Shown here piece after piece: positions 61,153-64,000 of a stretch of DNA of 64,000 nt (within the stretch, counting starts at the first letter, position 1; the number at the start of each line of letters is the position of its first letter). The notes beneath the pieces were generated by a model that did not search any database, was not told the DNA's origin, and was given only the letters and a program-made list of their open reading frames with translations. A program made the translations under genes and the position numbers. The DNA is from JAWSVE01 sp050633885 (GTDB taxonomy: Bacteria > Pseudomonadota > Gammaproteobacteria > Pseudomonadales > Cellvibrionaceae), in assembly GCA_050633885.1 (NCBI GenBank), contig JBOEHK010000002.1:124001-188000 (forward strand), read 5' to 3'.

Positions 61153-62082
61153 ATGTCGTTTGCAGAACGTGATGGTGTTATTTGGATGGATGGTGAATTG
61201 GTTGATTGGCGCGATGCCAAAGTTCATGTCTTGACGCATACATTGCATTACGGAATGGGTGTTTTTGAAGGAGTTCGAGCCTACGATGCAGGGGAGAAGG
61301 GTACCTGTATTTTTCGGTTAAAAGAACATACCGACAGATTATTTCGTTCGGCTCATATCATGATGATGAATATGCCGTATACGAATGAGCAACTCGTTGA
61401 AGCACAAAAATTAGTGGTTAGAGAAAATGGATTAAAAGAAGGCTATATTCGTCCGATGGCTTTTTTAGGATCAGAAGGAATGGGTTTGCGTGCCGATAAT
61501 TTAAAAACGCATGTCATTGTTGCTGCATGGGAATGGCCAACTTATATGAGTCCTGAAGCAATTGAAAATGGCATTAAAGTTCGGACATCAAGTTACACGC
61601 GTCACCATGTCAATATTTCAATGTGTAAAGCTAAAGCCAATGGTCATTACATTAATTCTATGTTGGCGTTAAGAGAAGCCTTAGAAAGTGGCTGTGAAGA
61701 AGCTTTGTTGCTTGATAATGAAGGCTATGTCGCAGAAGGTAGTGGAGAAAACATTTTTATTGTTCGCGAAGGTATTTTATATACTCCTGAATTAACGTCA
61801 TGTCTTGACGGTATTACCAGAGGCACGGTTTTTCAATTAGCGGAAGATTGCGGCTTAACGATAAAAGAAAAACGTATTACTCGTGATGAAGTCTATATTG
61901 CTGACGAAGCATTTTTTACCGGCACAGCGGCAGAAGTGTTGCCTATCCGTGAATTAGACGGGAGATTGATCGGTTCCGGAAAACGTGGACCGATTACTGA
62001 AAAATTACAGTCTATGTATTTTGAGTTGATTCGTGGCGGCAATGAAAAACACGCGAACTGGTTAGTATCAGTTGAAAAATAA
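61153..62082 (+). CDS. ilvE: branched-chain amino-acid aminotransferase
   Basis: 309 residues, with GGAG upstream of the ATG. Fold type IV PLP enzyme: the family start FAERDGVIWMDGELVDWRDA, THTLHYGMGVFEGVRAYD, the PLP lysine region KAKANGHYINS (Lys161 by alignment with E. coli Lys160) and LDNEGYVAEGSGENIF, then DGITRGTVFQLAED. It carries out the last step of leucine, isoleucine and valine synthesis. It lies between glnE and waaF, a conserved order. Confidence 0.96.
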   Translation: MSFAERDGVIWMDGELVDWRDAKVHVLTHTLHYGMGVFEGVRAYDAGEKGTCIFRLKEHTDRLFRSAHIMMMNMPYTNEQLVEAQKLVVRENGLKEGYIRPMAFLGSEGMGLRADNLKTHVIVAAWEWPTYMSPEAIENGIKVRTSSYTRHHVNISMCKAKANGHYINSMLALREALESGCEEALLLDNEGYVAEGSGENIFIVREGILYTPELTSCLDGITRGTVFQLAEDCGLTIKEKRITRDEVYIADEAFFTGTAAEVLPIRELDGRLIGSGKRGPITEKLQSMYFELIRGGNEKHANWLVSVEK

Positions 62083-62162
62083 CCTTTACCCTATCTTCTA
62101 GCTTTTAATCGTCATACTTTAAAGGTTAGAGGCTCTGAGCCAATAATTATTTAATTAAAATC

Positions 62163-63224
62163 ATGCCTAAAGAATCTGACCCTGCAAAAAATCCCGAAAG
62201 GATTTTGATAATCGGCCCAGCATGGGTGGGTGATATGGTCATGGCACAAGCATTATTCATCTTATTAAAACGTCTCAATCCTCAATGTGTTATTGATGTG
62301 CTGGCACCGGCATGGACAAACCCGTTGTTGGCAAGAATGCCTGAAGTATCGAATAGTTTTGATATGCCGATAAGGCATGGCCAGCTTCGAATAGGTGATC
62401 GTTTTACGCTGGGAAAACAATTGCGCAATACATACGAACAAGCGATCGTTTTGCCAAACTCACTAAAATCTGCATTGATTCCTTGGTTCGCGAATATTCC
62501 TAAAAGAACGGGATGGCGTGGAGAAATGCGTTTTGGTTTGTTAAGCGATATTCGTTTACTCGACAAAAAACGCTATCCGCTCATGGTAGAGCGATTTTTG
62601 GCGTTAGGCTTACCAACAGCCAAACAATTACCAACGGATATAAAACCGCAATTGATCGCCGATGAAAAAAGAGTTCCACAGTTATTGGTTCAGTTTCAGT
62701 TAAATCAAAAAAAGCCTGTGCTAGTTTTATGTCCTGGCGCTGAATTTGGACCAGCGAAGCAATGGCCTAGTGTTCACTATGCTGAGGTCGCAAAGAGAAA
62801 AATCGCAGCTGGTTGGCAAGTGTGGGTCATGGGTTCTGAAAAAGACATGGCCGTTGCTAAAGCGATTAATGATGAGTTAAGTATCGAAGAACGCAATAAT
62901 TTTTGCATTTTAACGGGTCAAACAGATTTATCACAAGCGATCGATTTAATGTCTATTGCTGATGCCGTTATCAGTAATGATTCTGGACTTATGCATATTG
63001 CTGCTGCACTTCATCGCCCGCTTGTGGCGGTGTATGGATCAACATCTCCCGAATTTACGCCGCCATTAGCTGATCGTGTCTCGATAGAATCGATAACCGT
63101 TGATTGCGGCCCTTGCTTTCAGCGAGAGTGCCCACAAGGGCATTTAAAGTGCCTTGTCGATTTAAAACCGCAGCAGGTTTTGAATGGATTGGAAAATATT
63201 ATCGTCAGTGATCATGAGACATAA
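62163..63224 (+). CDS. waaF: ADP-heptose:LPS heptosyltransferase II
   Basis: 353 residues of the GT9 family. The N-terminal ILIIGPAWVGDMVMAQALF with Asp near residue 22 and VIDVLAPAWTNPLLARMPEV are WaaF-type; the C-terminal half has LCPGAEFGPAKQWPSVHYAE and ISNDSGLMHIAAALHRP, which bind ADP-heptose, then CGPCFQRECPQGHLKC. It adds the second heptose to the lipopolysaccharide inner core. waaC follows on the same strand. Confidence 0.95.
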   Translation: MPKESDPAKNPERILIIGPAWVGDMVMAQALFILLKRLNPQCVIDVLAPAWTNPLLARMPEVSNSFDMPIRHGQLRIGDRFTLGKQLRNTYEQAIVLPNSLKSALIPWFANIPKRTGWRGEMRFGLLSDIRLLDKKRYPLMVERFLALGLPTAKQLPTDIKPQLIADEKRVPQLLVQFQLNQKKPVLVLCPGAEFGPAKQWPSVHYAEVAKRKIAAGWQVWVMGSEKDMAVAKAINDELSIEERNNFCILTGQTDLSQAIDLMSIADAVISNDSGLMHIAAALHRPLVAVYGSTSPEFTPPLADRVSIESITVDCGPCFQRECPQGHLKCLVDLKPQQVLNGLENIIVSDHET

Positions 63225-63278
63225 TATTTGAGCACAAATATAATTTTAAAATAAACACAGAAAGAGAATGTAATTACA

Positions 63279-64000
63279 ATGCGAGTATTGATACTCAAAA
63301 CGTCCTCGATGGGTGATGTTATTCATGCGCTACCCGCATTGACTGATGCGAAAAAACACAAGCCTTCTATTGTGTTTGATTGGGTAGTGGAAGAGTCTTT
63401 CCAAGAGATACCCTCATGGCACCCGGCAGTTAATGACGTCATCCCTGTGGCGATAAGGCGATGGCGAAAAAGTATTGTTCAAACGATAGGTTCAAATGAG
63501 TGGCGACAATTTAAAACACAGCTGCGTAAACATCATTATGACTTAGTGATTGATTGCCAAGGTTTGTTAAAAAGTGCGTGGCTTGGACGAGTAATAAAAG
63601 CGCCCGTTGCTGGCTATGATAAACAGTCCGTAAGAGAACCAGTTGCCTCTTGGTTTTATCAAAAAAAATATCAAGTCAATGTGGATCTACATGCAGTAGA
63701 AAGAATTCGTCATTTATTTTCACAAGCGTTAGGTTATGAATTGCCGATAAAAAAAGGCGATTACGGTATTGATAAACAATGTTTTTATGGGGCAAGTGTA
63801 GAGTCAGCCAATGTTGTATTCCTTCATGCTACGACTCGCGAAGATAAATTATATCCAGAAGAGCATTGGCGATCATTGGCAAGAAAATTAATAGCTGACG
63901 GTTATCGAATCCGTCTTCCGTGGGGCGAAGAGCACGAGAAAGAACGAGCATTGCGTATTGCTGAAAATATTGAAGGTGTTGAAGTGTTGCCGCGCTTGAA
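63279..64000 (+). CDS. waaC: ADP-heptose:LPS heptosyltransferase I (3' end cut by window edge)
   Basis: Starts at ATG 63279 and stays open to the window end (240 codons). MRVLILKTSSMGDVIHALPA is the classical WaaC start with the DVIHALPA motif; FDWVVEESFQEIPSWHPAV, DLVIDCQGLLKSAWLG and VFLHATTREDKLYPEEHW follow. It adds the first heptose to Kdo. The missing part would hold the remaining nucleotide-sugar-binding half. The pair waaF-waaC is conserved in this order. Confidence 0.94.
   Translation, partial: MRVLILKTSSMGDVIHALPALTDAKKHKPSIVFDWVVEESFQEIPSWHPAVNDVIPVAIRRWRKSIVQTIGSNEWRQFKTQLRKHHYDLVIDCQGLLKSAWLGRVIKAPVAGYDKQSVREPVASWFYQKKYQVNVDLHAVERIRHLFSQALGYELPIKKGDYGIDKQCFYGASVESANVVFLHATTREDKLYPEEHWRSLARKLIADGYRIRLPWGEEHEKERALRIAENIEGVEVLPRL

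Noticed and set aside
1..64000. Mobile elements or genomic island borders
   Set aside because: No transposase, integrase, phage gene or flanking repeat of an insertion was seen; the tRNA-Phe gene at 30606-30681 has no partial copy nearby that I could find.

Overview
The window looks like a low-GC (low 40s % by eye, not computed) chromosomal segment of a free-living, probably marine gammaproteobacterium related to the Cellvibrionales/Pseudomonas side of the class. The evidence is the gene neighbourhoods rppH-ptsP, lgt-thyA-folA, yggX-mutY-asmA, glnE-ilvE-waaF-waaC and the argE-argA-ilvD group, plus a Vibrio/Shewanella-type six-gene TonB2-like operon. No insertion sequence, integrase, phage gene or CRISPR array is visible, so most of the window is stable core chromosome.

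Region 1 (1-12444) is the unusual part. Two divergent gene sets face away from a 640-base AT-rich gap. The minus-strand set encodes an HzsA-related dihaem beta-propeller lipoprotein, two outer-membrane beta-barrel proteins (one with an SH3 domain), a TlpA thioredoxin, a DUF4266 lipoprotein and a DUF3570 barrel cut by the window edge. The plus-strand set encodes a DUF1588-like c-type cytochrome, a lipoprotein with two c-type haem motifs and a LamG-like domain, and a Tat-exported DUF1501-like protein. All nine products carry export signals and four CxxCH proteins or thiol-redox proteins are among them. I read this as one extracytoplasmic redox or surface system of unknown function. An RND efflux pair (12849-17265) follows behind a clear terminator.

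Region 2 (17293-28555) holds small conserved genes (DUF1653, MAPEG, DUF4124), a Deg9-like protease, hslR, yrfG, cysQ, trhO, a PQQ-type sugar dehydrogenase, a DjlA-like co-chaperone, DUF2164 and purE-purK. Region 3 (28556-36590) has a LexA-controlled umuD-umuC pair, tRNA-Phe, the asmA-mutY-yggX operon and gcvT-gcvH without gcvP. Region 4 (36589-45162) has an imelysin-like lipoprotein, a HAD-IB phosphatase, rppH-ptsP, an NRDE protein and lgt-thyA-folA.

Region 5 (45531-50843) is the TonB2-like energy-transduction operon: DUF3450, TtpC-like long ExbB, ExbB, ExbD, TonB and a TPR protein. Region 6 (50992-64000) has ilvD, argA and argE on the minus strand, then a GspE/PilB-type ATPase, glnE, ilvE, waaF and the start of waaC on the plus strand.

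A recurring small-scale feature is short degenerate tandem repeats (periods 12-17 bases) in intergenic spacers at four separate places. Each array has its own sequence and none matches another. All assignments rest on reading the sequence and remembered family features; no database search was run.
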